Shown: positions 1-5,810 of the stretch, piece by piece
Position numbering within the stretch: position 1 is the first letter of the stretch
Layout: each line of letters opens with the position of its first letter
Translations under genes and position numbers: made by a program
Source of the DNA: Anaerosoma sp034007245
GTDB lineage: Bacteria > Actinomycetota > Coriobacteriia > Anaerosomatales > Anaerosomataceae
Assembly: GCA_034007245.1 (NCBI GenBank)
Contig: JAVERH010000123.1
Span: 1-6,543 of the forward strand
Direction of reading: 5' to 3'
Length of the DNA: 6,543 bases
The notes under the pieces: model-generated
The model's database searches: none
Told to the model about the DNA's origin: nothing
What the model saw: the letters and a program-made list of their open reading frames with translations, nothing else

Positions 1-1
1 G

Positions 2-349
2 ACCGACAGCCCATTCTTCATGCACGCACCCAACCCCCCGTACGCTTCCGAGAACCGGGGCTACCTGATGCCATATCCACGTACGGCGGATCAGAGCGGG
101 CATGCACCGATCTGTCAGCAGTGCCATGAGGACACCCGGTCGGTCGGCAGTCTCGTTGAGGTGAGTCCCGGTGTGTACGGGGGCGACGCCGCCGATGCCA
201 AGATTGCCATCAACAGCGCTGACGGGTTCGTGAGCACCGACAACCCCCTCTTCCAGAACTTCCCTCACGAGACTCTGAACAGTCGTATGCTCGTGGAGGA
301 GAACGACGACCTCTGCCTCAACTGCCACCCGATGGCGCAGCTCCCGTGA
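2..349 (+). CDS. Multihaem cytochrome c, 3' end only (partial)
   Basis: The reading frame is open from the left edge of the window and ends in TGA at 347-349, so only about the last 115 residues are present. Two CxxCH haem c attachment motifs are visible, CQQCH and CLNCH, the second just six residues from the C-terminus. The visible part matches the C-terminus of the next gene closely: both share ICQQCHEDTR, NPLFQNFPHET and DDLCLNCHPMAQLP. The two are therefore tandem paralogues and this gene probably also encodes an exported multihaem electron carrier. The stretch between the two haem sites differs in sequence and length from its neighbour. The next gene starts 84 bases downstream without an obvious terminator between them, so co-transcription is likely. 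Number of haems, signal peptide and start lie outside the window. Family membership is well supported; the precise redox partner is unknown. Confidence 0.88.
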   Translation, partial: TDSPFFMHAPNPPYASENRGYLMPYPRTADQSGHAPICQQCHEDTRSVGSLVEVSPGVYGGDAADAKIAINSADGFVSTDNPLFQNFPHETLNSRMLVEENDDLCLNCHPMAQLP

Positions 350-412
350 TGCGGTAGCCGTCTGGCCGCAGCAGGGGCACGGTCGTCGATATCGAACATG
401 TACGGGTGGGAA

Positions 413-424
413 GCCGGATCCGGC
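413..424. repeat. 12-bp perfect palindrome before the cytochrome 2 ribosome binding site
   Basis: GCCGGATCCGGC reads the same on both strands and abuts the AGGGGG ribosome binding site at 425-430. It could form a small hairpin or act as a protein site influencing translation or transcription of the second cytochrome gene. Another perfect palindrome, TCGATATCGA, lies at 386-395 in the same short spacer. No function is demonstrated, and in GC-rich DNA short palindromes can arise by chance. Confidence 0.3.
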
Positions 425-433
425 AGGGGGAAC

Positions 434-1750
434 ATGACCATCAGTGTGAGCCGTTCGAACGCACCGGTGGTACGGGTGTGTGTCGTTACGGCTGCAGCCA
501 TACTCTTCGTCTGCGCGGGCGCCGCTCAGGCTGCACATGCGTACCAGGAGCCCAGCACTATGGGTGACGCGGTGTGCATGACGTGTCACGAGATGCGATG
601 GATCAACTCGGCGTTGGTGTTCTCTGACAACTCCGCCGGGGGCGACTGCGTCGCCTGCCATGGCGCCGCCGCCGATGGGTCTCAGTTCGGTGTGGGATAC
701 ACCTCGACCGAGTTCAGCGGCCCCCACAGCGGGTACGCAACGACGACCCGTAAGTGCGCTACATGCCACAGTGTGCACAAGTCGCCTGCCGATTCCATCC
801 TGCTGCTCCCTGCAGCCACGATCGTGGACACGTGCGAGACATGCCACGACGGCACCGGTGGCTGGGGGGTGTACGGTGTGGTCCAGATGCGCACCGATGT
901 CGCCCCGGGCGGAGGTCACGGCATCTTCCTGGAGGACGGCTCATTCAGCAGCAGTGATGTGATCCCCGGCGGCGACCCGACCACCGGTGGTGGGCTCACG
1001 CGAGACTTCTCGGGCCCCGGCGGTCAACTCATCTGCACCGACTGCCACAGTCCGCACGGTGCCGGAGTGGTGGAGCCCTTCCTGGGTGAGCGGCGACGTG
1101 TGCGCCAGGGAGTTCCGCCTCCCGTCTCGACCCGGATACTCCGCCAGGCGCCGACTGGCGCCGCCACACCCGTGACTGAGTACGGTTCAGATTGGTGTCT
1201 CACGTGCCATGCTGGACGATCGTCGGGCGAGTCGGTCCACAACCACCCTGTCGAAAGCGCGAGCACGTGGCTGGATGCGCCGACACGCTTCGTGTACGAC
1301 CGGCTGGCCGTTCTGGACAGCGGCACATCGACCAAGGGTACCGTGATCGGACGTATGGGCGGCACTCCTAAGGAGCCGCTCTCGGACCCGCGGCTGTATC
1401 ACTCGATACCGGCCCCGAACGCGGCGGGTAACCGCGGCTTCCTCATGCCGTGGCCCCGTACGCTGGGCGCGGAAGGTCAGGGTGCGCATTTGCCGATCTG
1501 TCAGCAGTGCCACGAGGACACCCGCGAGGTGGGGGATCTGGCTGCTGACGGATCCGGTACCGCTGCACCGTTCACCGGCGCGTACGGAGACGGCCTTGAG
1601 TGGGATGACGTGTCGAAGACCTGGGTCGATGCCATCGGTGCGAACCCGCTGTTCCAGAACTTCCCGCACGAGACCGAGAACGTACGCATGCTCGTTGAGG
1701 AAGACGACGACCTCTGCCTCAACTGTCATCCAATGGCGCAGCTCCCGTAG
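434..1750 (+). CDS. Exported octahaem cytochrome c
   Basis: This 438-residue protein carries eight CxxCH haem c attachment motifs, at Cys48, Cys72, Cys108, Cys134, Cys201, Cys255, Cys356 and Cys428. An N-terminal signal peptide has a basic start (Arg7, Arg14), a hydrophobic core at about residues 15-31 and a likely cleavage site after AQA33 or AHA36. No other membrane segment is seen, so the mature protein should sit outside the cytoplasmic membrane as a soluble or surface electron carrier. The haem spacing and SxH motifs resemble the doubled-CxxCH/cytochrome c3-like superfamily, but I do not recognise a named subfamily or a catalytic centre. The start at 434 is preferred over the in-frame ATG at 398 because AGGGGG precedes it and the signal peptide then begins normally. 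It is a tandem paralogue of the preceding partial gene and is followed by a strong terminator. Donor and acceptor are not deducible, though formate-derived electrons are plausible given nearby formate dehydrogenase genes. Confidence 0.93.
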   Translation: MTISVSRSNAPVVRVCVVTAAAILFVCAGAAQAAHAYQEPSTMGDAVCMTCHEMRWINSALVFSDNSAGGDCVACHGAAADGSQFGVGYTSTEFSGPHSGYATTTRKCATCHSVHKSPADSILLLPAATIVDTCETCHDGTGGWGVYGVVQMRTDVAPGGGHGIFLEDGSFSSSDVIPGGDPTTGGGLTRDFSGPGGQLICTDCHSPHGAGVVEPFLGERRRVRQGVPPPVSTRILRQAPTGAATPVTEYGSDWCLTCHAGRSSGESVHNHPVESASTWLDAPTRFVYDRLAVLDSGTSTKGTVIGRMGGTPKEPLSDPRLYHSIPAPNAAGNRGFLMPWPRTLGAEGQGAHLPICQQCHEDTREVGDLAADGSGTAAPFTGAYGDGLEWDDVSKTWVDAIGANPLFQNFPHETENVRMLVEEDDDLCLNCHPMAQLP

Positions 1751-1773
1751 CCGCCGCGCCCGGCGGCCGGTGC

Positions 1774-1881
1774 GCCTGATCGAAGGGGTACCGCGCGCAG
1801 TTCCGCAGTGAAAGAGGCCGCTCGGATGAGCGGCCTCTTTCTGTACGAGGACTGTTCGAGCACGGATCCCTTCGATCAGGC
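1774..1881. repeat. Long-range inverted repeat enclosing the terminator
   Basis: A perfect 14-base arm at 1774-1787 (GCCTGATCGAAGGG) is the reverse complement of 1868-1881. Pairing extends inward by one G-T wobble and one further T-A pair. The arms enclose 80 bases that contain the 14-bp terminator hairpin at 1810-1841. The right arm overlaps the stop codon and last codons of the SPFH gene on the other strand. The arms could form an outer stem in the 3' untranslated part of either transcript, or mark an old rearrangement. The pairing is directly visible; the role is inference. Confidence 0.7.
1810..1841. terminator. Bidirectional hairpin terminator between convergent genes
   Basis: A perfect 14-bp stem (1810-1823 with 1828-1841) closes a four-base GGAT loop. 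The stem begins with GAAAGAGG and ends with CCTCTTTC, so each strand has A residues before and T residues after the GC-rich core, as expected of an intrinsic terminator working both ways. It lies 60 bases after the cytochrome stop and 35 bases after the SPFH stop on the opposite strand, and so serves convergent transcripts. Confidence 0.88.
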
Positions 1882-2805
1882 CGTCTCGCCCTTGTCCTTG
1901 AACAGCTCCGCAACCCCTCCGATGCTCCCCAGGATGCCGGAGACCTCCATCGGCAGGAACACCTTGTTGGCGGCGCCGTTGGCGATCGACTTGAGCGCTT
2001 CGAGGTAGCGGATGGCGATCAGGTCGTTGGTGGGGTCGCCCTCATGGATCGCGCCGAAGACGCTCTTGATGGCGAGCGCTTCACCCTCGGCGACCGTGAG
2101 CTTCTGGAACTTGTCGGCCTCGGCGACGCGCTTGATCGCCTCGGCCTGGCCTTCCGCCTCCAGGATCGCCGACTGCTTGGAGCCTTCGGCGCGCGTGATG
2201 GCGGCCTGCTTGTCGCCGTCCGCTTCCAGGATGACGGCACGGCGGGTCCGCTCGGCCTTCATCTGCCGGTGCATCGCCTCGGTCACGTCAACCGGAGGTT
2301 CGATGCGCTGGAGCTCCACACGCACGATACGCACGCCCCACTTGTCTGTGGCGTCGTCCAGGATCTGACGCAGGGCGGCGTTGATCTGCTCGCGGCTGGT
2401 GAGCGACTCGTCGAGCTGCATCTCGCCGATCACGTTACGGAGGTTGGTCTGCGCGAGCTTGGTGGCCGCGAGATAGAAGTTGGCCACGTTGTACACGAGC
2501 TTCACGGGGTCGGTAGCCTCGTAGTAGACCACCGCGTCCACGGTGACCACGACGTTGTCCTTGGTGATGACCTCCTGCGGCGGTACGTCGACCACGTTCT
2601 CGCGCATGTCCACCTTGGTCATCTTGTCGATGACCGGAACGATGATGGTCAGCCCGGAGTCCGCCGTGCGCTGGTACTTGCCGAGCCGCTCGATCAGGCC
2701 CTTCTCATACGGCCGCACGATGCGGATGCCGGCGATCGCCCAGATGAACAGCACAGACAGGACGATCAGGCCGAAGAAGATGACGAATACGATGGCGCCT
2801 TCCAT
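1876..2805 (-). CDS. SPFH/stomatin-like membrane protein (QmcA/paraslipin type)
   Basis: This 309-residue protein has one N-terminal membrane helix at about residues 4-26, followed by an SPFH (prohibitin homology) domain at about 27-175. The hallmark RIVRPYEKGLIERLGKY stretch lies at about 28-44, and DVPPQEVITKDNVVVTVDA follows near 73-91. An alanine/glutamate-rich, EA-repeat coiled coil at about 180-235 drives oligomerisation in this family, and a variable C-terminal tail follows. Proteins of this kind form large rings on the membrane and organise microdomains or assist membrane protein quality control. The start at 2805 is chosen because a GGAG site precedes it, and because the frame upstream of it overlaps the NfeD gene and lacks family sequence. 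Only two bases separate it from the nfeD stop codon, so the two are translationally linked. Family assignment is firm; the specific cellular role is inferred. Normal family length is about 250-320 residues. Confidence 0.95.
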   Translation of the reverse strand: MEGAIVFVIFFGLIVLSVLFIWAIAGIRIVRPYEKGLIERLGKYQRTADSGLTIIVPVIDKMTKVDMRENVVDVPPQEVITKDNVVVTVDAVVYYEATDPVKLVYNVANFYLAATKLAQTNLRNVIGEMQLDESLTSREQINAALRQILDDATDKWGVRIVRVELQRIEPPVDVTEAMHRQMKAERTRRAVILEADGDKQAAITRAEGSKQSAILEAEGQAEAIKRVAEADKFQKLTVAEGEALAIKSVFGAIHEGDPTNDLIAIRYLEALKSIANGAANKVFLPMEVSGILGSIGGVAELFKDKGETA

Positions 2806-2807
2806 GG

Positions 2808-3263
2808 TTACTCCTTCGCTTCTGCAGTGTCGTCTGCCGGGCTGACTATGAGGTGCGTCCCGCTGATGCGCTCGACAGTGACGCGCGAGCCAACACTGAT
2901 GGTCTGCGCGCCACTCGCGTCGGCGCGCCACTCCTCACGCTGTATGCGTACGCGTCCACTGCCATCGCCGGGCTCGACATCCTCGATGACCACACCCTGC
3001 TTACCGATGAGACGGTCCACGCCGACCTTCTCGGGTGGCTCGTGCGTCACTCGGTCAGCGAAGCGCCGGAGGCTCAGCAGCAAGACGGCCGAAACGACGA
3101 GGAACGCCACCCACTGCCAGGGGAGCGGGACCTTGACGAACGCAAGCCCTGCGGCAACAGCGGCGCCCAGCCCGAACGGCAACATGAAGAACCCGGCAGT
3201 GAAGATCTCACCCACGATGAGGATAGCGGCGAGTCCCAGCCACACCCAGAACCACATCTCCAT
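2808..3263 (-). CDS. NfeD-like membrane protein, short form (NfeD1b type)
   Basis: This 151-residue protein has three hydrophobic segments at about residues 4-22, 26-43 and 49-65. A cytoplasmic or peripheral OB-fold domain follows at about 84-142, starting with LIGKQGVVIEDVEPGDG and ending with VERISGTHLIV, the usual NfeD C-terminal pattern. The ClpP-like serine protease domain of long NfeD proteins is absent, so this is the short form. Short NfeD proteins occur next to SPFH genes across bacteria and are thought to interact with or stabilise the SPFH oligomer, as here with the SPFH gene two bases downstream. The start at 3263 is supported by GGAG six bases upstream and by the first membrane helix beginning at once; an in-frame ATG two codons later (3257) is a minor alternative. 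A promoter should lie between 3264 and 3387, but I see no convincing -35/-10 pair. Confidence 0.92.
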   Translation of the reverse strand: MEMWFWVWLGLAAILIVGEIFTAGFFMLPFGLGAAVAAGLAFVKVPLPWQWVAFLVVSAVLLLSLRRFADRVTHEPPEKVGVDRLIGKQGVVIEDVEPGDGSGRVRIQREEWRADASGAQTISVGSRVTVERISGTHLIVSPADDTAEAKE

Positions 3264-3387
3264 GTACGACTCCAATCGAACTGTCGGTGTTCCTATGAGG
3301 ATACCCGACCCCGACAGCGCGGAATCGTCAGAACGTCGACTCGCCTGATGCGCCAGGGTCACCGAGGCCGACAATCCCGATGAAGCA

Positions 3388-3419
3388 GAACCACCCGGAA
3401 GCGGACTTCCGGGTGGTTC
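3388..3419. terminator. Hairpin terminator downstream of fdhE
   Basis: A perfect 14-bp stem pairs 3388-3401 (GAACCACCCGGAAG) with 3406-3419 around a CGGA loop. It lies 21 bases beyond the fdhE stop on the - strand and upstream of the nfeD-SPFH transcript, so it probably separates the two units. The trailing T tract is short in the - direction (TTC TGC TTC), making it a less typical intrinsic terminator than the one at 1810-1841. Confidence 0.75.
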
Positions 3420-3440
3420 GTGAGCGTTCTCTCCCTACAG

Positions 3441-4337
3441 CTAGTTGGCTGCTTCTCCTACTTCGTCGCCGAGCGGGCTCAAACCGCGCTCTCCGGCGAC
3501 CGTTTCGAGCGGGATCATCACGATCTCCTCGACCTCGGGGATCGCGAGGACCTTGATCTGCTTCTCGAACGTGACGGGGATGTAGCCGTGGCACTCCTTG
3601 CAGGTGTGGACACGGTGGCCGGGATCCTGCTCGTCGAACAGGTACTCGAGCTTGTCATGCGTGCGCTGACCGCAGCGCGCGCAGCGGACTCGAGCGAACT
3701 CCCACTGCGTACGGCAGGTGGGGCAGCTCAACCAGCGCCTGCCACCCTGCAGGTCGCCCTCGTCGCGGATGACGCCGGAGGATGCGGGTGTTCCGCACAC
3801 CGGGCAGAGACCTGAGTCCCACTGCTGCCAGTCGAACTTGCCCGCGGCCTTCACCGCGGCTGCGGCGGGTTCACGCAAGAAGGGCGTAGCGGCCTCTGTC
3901 AGCACGAACATGAGGAGTGGTTCGTTCAGGCGGTCGTCGCCGACCGCTTCGGCAACCCGGGTTATGAACGCGTCCATGCCGGTAAGCATCGCTGCGAGCA
4001 GTTCCTCGGTGATCGCGCCGGCGAGATCCGCCTCCGCCAGGGCAGCCGACTGATCGTCTGCCAGACCCGCCTTCTCGGCGGTCAGCTTCGCTACCTGGCG
4101 CACCGCAGCCTGGTAGGGCTCGAGCGGGATGGTGGGCTCAACGAGTGAGAACAGCATGCGGGTCTGCAGCAGGGCCTTCTCGGTCTCCTCGGCTGACGCG
4201 GCCTCATAGGGCGCTGCGCCCTGCGCGATCTCGTCCTGCGTGTCCCACAGCGCCTCGAAGAAGCGGAGCTGCTGCTCAAGGTCCGGGCGGATAGTGACGT
4301 AGTGCTCGATCGCCTTCGTGCGCGCGGCGTTGCTCAT
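3441..4337 (-). CDS. fdhE: Formate dehydrogenase accessory protein FdhE
   Basis: This 298-residue protein is a cytoplasmic maturation factor for molybdenum/tungsten formate dehydrogenases. In characterised bacteria FdhE is a rubredoxin-like iron protein that binds the catalytic subunit and is needed for active enzyme. A helical N-terminal half (about 1-165) is followed by the diagnostic metal-binding region with four CxxC pairs: Cys178/181 (LCPVCGTPA), Cys205/208 (SCPTC), Cys219/222 (RCARCG) and Cys246/249 (TCKECHGYIP). The QWEFARVRC stretch between the second and third pairs and the K-x-L near 262-264 are also typical. All eight cysteines are intact. The start has GGAGG a few bases upstream. 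It is transcribed divergently from the peroxiredoxin gene, while the formate dehydrogenase cytochrome b gene lies on the same strand about 1.5 kb upstream, which supports the assignment. The catalytic subunit lies outside the window. Confidence 0.95.
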   Translation of the reverse strand: MSNAARTKAIEHYVTIRPDLEQQLRFFEALWDTQDEIAQGAAPYEAASAEETEKALLQTRMLFSLVEPTIPLEPYQAAVRQVAKLTAEKAGLADDQSAALAEADLAGAITEELLAAMLTGMDAFITRVAEAVGDDRLNEPLLMFVLTEAATPFLREPAAAAVKAAGKFDWQQWDSGLCPVCGTPASSGVIRDEGDLQGGRRWLSCPTCRTQWEFARVRCARCGQRTHDKLEYLFDEQDPGHRVHTCKECHGYIPVTFEKQIKVLAIPEVEEIVMIPLETVAGERGLSPLGDEVGEAAN

Positions 4338-4485
4338 GGGTCCTCCAATGGTGTTCGCGTGCTCCCTTACCCCGCCCGCTCACCGTACAAGACATATATG
4401 TATCTGCCGGATACAGTCCTGCGAGGGTACAATGGTGAGTAGGCGTAACCATGCTAGTTTACACGTACGTGAGGGGTGATGGGGC
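4338..4485. promoter_or_regulatory. Divergent intergenic region with two palindromes and a candidate -10 box
   Basis: This 148-base spacer should hold promoters for both fdhE (-) and the peroxiredoxin operon (+). It is less GC-rich than its surroundings in the middle. Two perfect 10-bp palindromes are visible: ACATATATGT at 4392-4401 and CACGTACGTG at 4462-4471, the second touching the GAGGGG ribosome binding site (4471-4476) of the peroxiredoxin gene. TACAAT at 4428-4433 is a good -10 candidate for the + strand, but no convincing -35 element lies 16-18 bases upstream, so an activator or alternative sigma factor may be needed. No known operator is recognised. Confidence 0.4.
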
Positions 4486-5079
4486 ATGAGGGTGAGGCCG
4501 GCCGCCGTTCTCATGACCGTCGCCATGACGGCAGCGCTTCTCGTTGGTGGCTGCAGCAGTGGCACGGCCACGTCCAGCGGTGGTTCTGATGAGTACGGTG
4601 AACAGAACGGGCTTGAGGTCGGGACCGTCGCGCCCGACTTCAGACTGAAGAACCACGAGCAGCAGACGGTAGCGCTCTCCGATTACCAGGGCACCAAGAA
4701 CGTGATCCTCGTCTTCTATCCCGCCGACTTCACGCCGGTTTGAGAAGGCGAGCTGTCCGGGTACCGTGACAACTACGAGTTCTTCCAGGAGCGGGATACC
4801 GAAGTCTTCGGCATCAGTGCTGACGCATGGGCATCGCATGCCGAGTTCCGCAAGCAGCTCGAGCTGCCCTTTGATCTGTTGTCCGACTGGGATCGCACCG
4901 TGATGCCCGCGTACGGCGCGTTCAGTGTGCGCACGAAGATCGCCAATCGCTGGAGCTTCCTGATCGACAAAGAGGGAATCGTTGTGTTCACGCAGCACAC
5001 GGGGCTCAATGAGCCACGTGACGTCGAGGCGATGAAGGCCGAAGTGGACAAGCTATACCAGGAGCAGACGGGACAGTAG
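4486..5079 (+). CDS. Selenocysteine-containing peroxiredoxin lipoprotein (AhpE/BCP-like); TGA at 4741-4743 read as Sec
   Basis: Read through the in-frame TGA, this is a 197-residue AhpC/TSA-family peroxidase that would reduce hydrogen peroxide and organic peroxides. Residues 1-23 form a lipoprotein signal with lipobox VGGC (Cys23), so the protein is predicted to be lipid-anchored outside the cytoplasmic membrane. Family features run unbroken across the TGA: VAPDFRL, then FYPADFTPV, then U86, then EGELSGYRDNYEFF, GISAD, LPFDLLSD, AYGAF and IANRWSFLID. The TGA replaces exactly the peroxidatic cysteine of the PxxxTxxC motif (Pro79, Thr83, Sec86); Arg155 fits the conserved active-site arginine. 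The IANR-x-x-F-x-x-D block resembles one-Cys AhpE proteins. No cysteine follows Sec86, so there is no resolving cysteine and an outside thiol must reduce it. A stem-loop fitting a bacterial SECIS lies just after the TGA. The start has GAGGGG nine bases upstream. A nonsense mutation is the alternative, but position, intact downstream frame and hairpin argue against it. Confidence 0.9.
4741..4777 (+). promoter_or_regulatory. Putative bacterial SECIS element for UGA recoding
   Basis: Immediately after the TGA, a hairpin forms at 4754-4771. TGUC-type pairs 4754-4757/4768-4771 and CGG/CCG pairs 4758-4760/4764-4766 give seven base pairs with one bulged U (4767), closing a GUA loop at 4761-4763. The stem can continue below a C-A mismatch with 4751-4752/4773-4774 and, past a bulge, 4749-4750/4776-4777. 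The first loop base is G and the loop begins 17 bases after the TGA, agreeing with the known bacterial SECIS pattern (a loop G, roughly 16-37 bases from UGA) recognised by SelB. The pairing is visible; SelB binding is inferred. The bulge is on the 3' side, unlike the 5' bulged U of E. coli fdhF. Confidence 0.72.
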
Positions 5080-5087
5080 GGACGAGA

Positions 5088-5105
5088 ACGCCGCGTGGGC
5101 GGCGT
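5088..5105 (+). other. Intercistronic hairpin between the two lipoprotein genes
   Basis: ACGCCGC (5088-5094) pairs perfectly with GCGGCGT (5099-5105) around a GTGG loop in the 40-base gap between the peroxiredoxin and thioredoxin-like genes. There is no T tract after it, and a strong AGGAGG ribosome binding site (5109-5114) follows, so it is more likely an mRNA processing or stability element, or a partial attenuator, than a full terminator. Confidence 0.5.
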
Positions 5106-5119
5106 GACAGGAGGGTGTC

Positions 5120-5566
5120 ATGAAACGAGCGGTGACCGTAGTGCTGGTGCTGGCTCTGTCGGCGATGCTGCTCACCGGCCTGGCCGGTTGCGGGGAGGCG
5201 TCGACTGACGAGAAGGTGCCGCTGCACTTCATCCAGTTCTTCGATCCCGACTGCCCCTTCTGCAAGCAGATGGAGCCGACGATTGCGAAGCTCCAGTCCA
5301 AGTACGAGCCGAAGATCTACAAGTTCGAGGTCATCGATGTCTCGACCGACGAAGGCCTCCGGCAGGCTGACGAGTTCGGCGTGTTCATCACCCCGACGTT
5401 CGTGCTGCTCGATGCCGACGGCAACGAGCTCGATCGCCTCGCTGGCGCGGCGACCGAGGAGAACATGGAGAAGTTCATCGAGCGCGGGATGGACGACGCC
5501 AGCGGCACGTCGGGCGGTCCCCGCGATGAGATCCCGACCACCGGGGGCACCGAAGCGGGCGATTAG
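5120..5566 (+). CDS. Thioredoxin-fold lipoprotein with CPFC active site
   Basis: This 148-residue protein starts with a lipoprotein signal peptide (hydrophobic core about residues 5-22, lipobox LAGC with Cys24), so it is predicted to be anchored outside the cytoplasmic membrane. The thioredoxin fold follows: a beta strand LHFIQFF (35-41), the redox site DPDCPFCKQMEP with Cys45 and Cys48, and the cis-proline loop FITPTFVLL (Pro92) expected of active thioredoxin-like proteins. The last 20 or so residues are a Gly/Ser/Thr/Asp-rich tail with no clear fold. AGGAGGG upstream gives a very strong ribosome binding site. It lies 40 bases after the Sec-peroxiredoxin on the same strand, before a terminator, so the two form an operon. 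Both are predicted at the same membrane face, so it is a good candidate reductant for the peroxiredoxin, which lacks a resolving cysteine. That partnership is inferred; a general disulfide reductase or cytochrome c maturation role is possible. Confidence 0.9.
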   Translation: MKRAVTVVLVLALSAMLLTGLAGCGEASTDEKVPLHFIQFFDPDCPFCKQMEPTIAKLQSKYEPKIYKFEVIDVSTDEGLRQADEFGVFITPTFVLLDADGNELDRLAGAATEENMEKFIERGMDDASGTSGGPRDEIPTTGGTEAGD

Positions 5567-5602
5567 CGCCACCACGAACCACACGCTGCTTGATCAGCTT
5601 GC

Positions 5603-5632
5603 AGGAGGCGGCCCCCGCGGGGGTCGCCTCCT
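5603..5632 (+). terminator. GC-rich intrinsic terminator of the peroxiredoxin operon
   Basis: AGGAGGCGGCCCC at 5603-5615 pairs with GGGGTCGCCTCCT-type bases at 5620-5632 (13 pairs, one of them G-U), closing a CGCG loop. The stem is followed by CTTGTGTT, a moderately T-rich tail on the + strand. It lies 36 bases after the thioredoxin-like stop codon and should end the two-gene transcript. Confidence 0.85.
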
Positions 5633-5639
5633 CTTGTGT

Positions 5640-5810
5640 TCGGGCCGGTGGGTGCGCTAGGGGGCGCGAGAGCGCCGGGGGGGCCGAATCACCGCGCGTA
5701 TGCGGGGATGAGACGCTGGCGGGTGCGGTAGGACCAGGCACCGGGGGACATCGTCCGGAGAGAGCGGAGCGTCGAGAGGTGCCTCGGAGGTGGATGTGCG
5801 CGCAAGTGGA
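5640..5810. other. GC-rich gene-free stretch with small hairpins
   Basis: No credible protein gene is seen here on either strand. Several short stems are visible on the + strand: GGCGC-GAGA-GCGCC (5663-5676, a GNRA tetraloop), GGTGC/GCACC (5722-5726 with 5738-5742), GGAC-ATC-GTCC (5746-5756) and CGAG/CTCG (5773-5776 with 5783-5786). GGTG at 5647-5650 could pair with CACC at 5690-5693 to enclose the first hairpin. The base composition is purine-rich on this strand. I do not recognise a known RNA family; it might be a small RNA or simply a GC-rich spacer between two terminators. Confidence 0.3.

Noticed and set aside
398..433. Upstream ATG at 398 as start of the octahaem cytochrome
   Set aside because: No ribosome binding site precedes it, and the extra 12 residues push a normal signal peptide inward; the ATG at 434 has AGGGGG just before it.
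1187..1729. 180-codon open frame on the - strand inside the octahaem cytochrome gene
   Set aside because: It overlaps the eight-haem coding frame antisense, is Arg/Val-rich, and has no family signature.
2044..3348. Long open frame on the + strand (434 codons) opposite the SPFH and NfeD genes
   Set aside because: It is antisense to two clear protein families, its translation is His/Asp/Arg/Leu-rich low-complexity text typical of GC-rich antisense frames, and no domain is recognisable.
4741..4743. TGA as a true stop making the peroxiredoxin a pseudogene
   Set aside because: The TGA sits exactly on the catalytic residue, the remaining frame is intact and conserved to its own stop, and a SECIS-like hairpin follows. 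Not fully excluded without sel genes in view.
5640..5810. Possible tRNA-Sec, RNase P, SRP or riboswitch RNA
   Set aside because: None of the characteristic conserved sequence blocks of these RNAs could be found, so no specific RNA is called.
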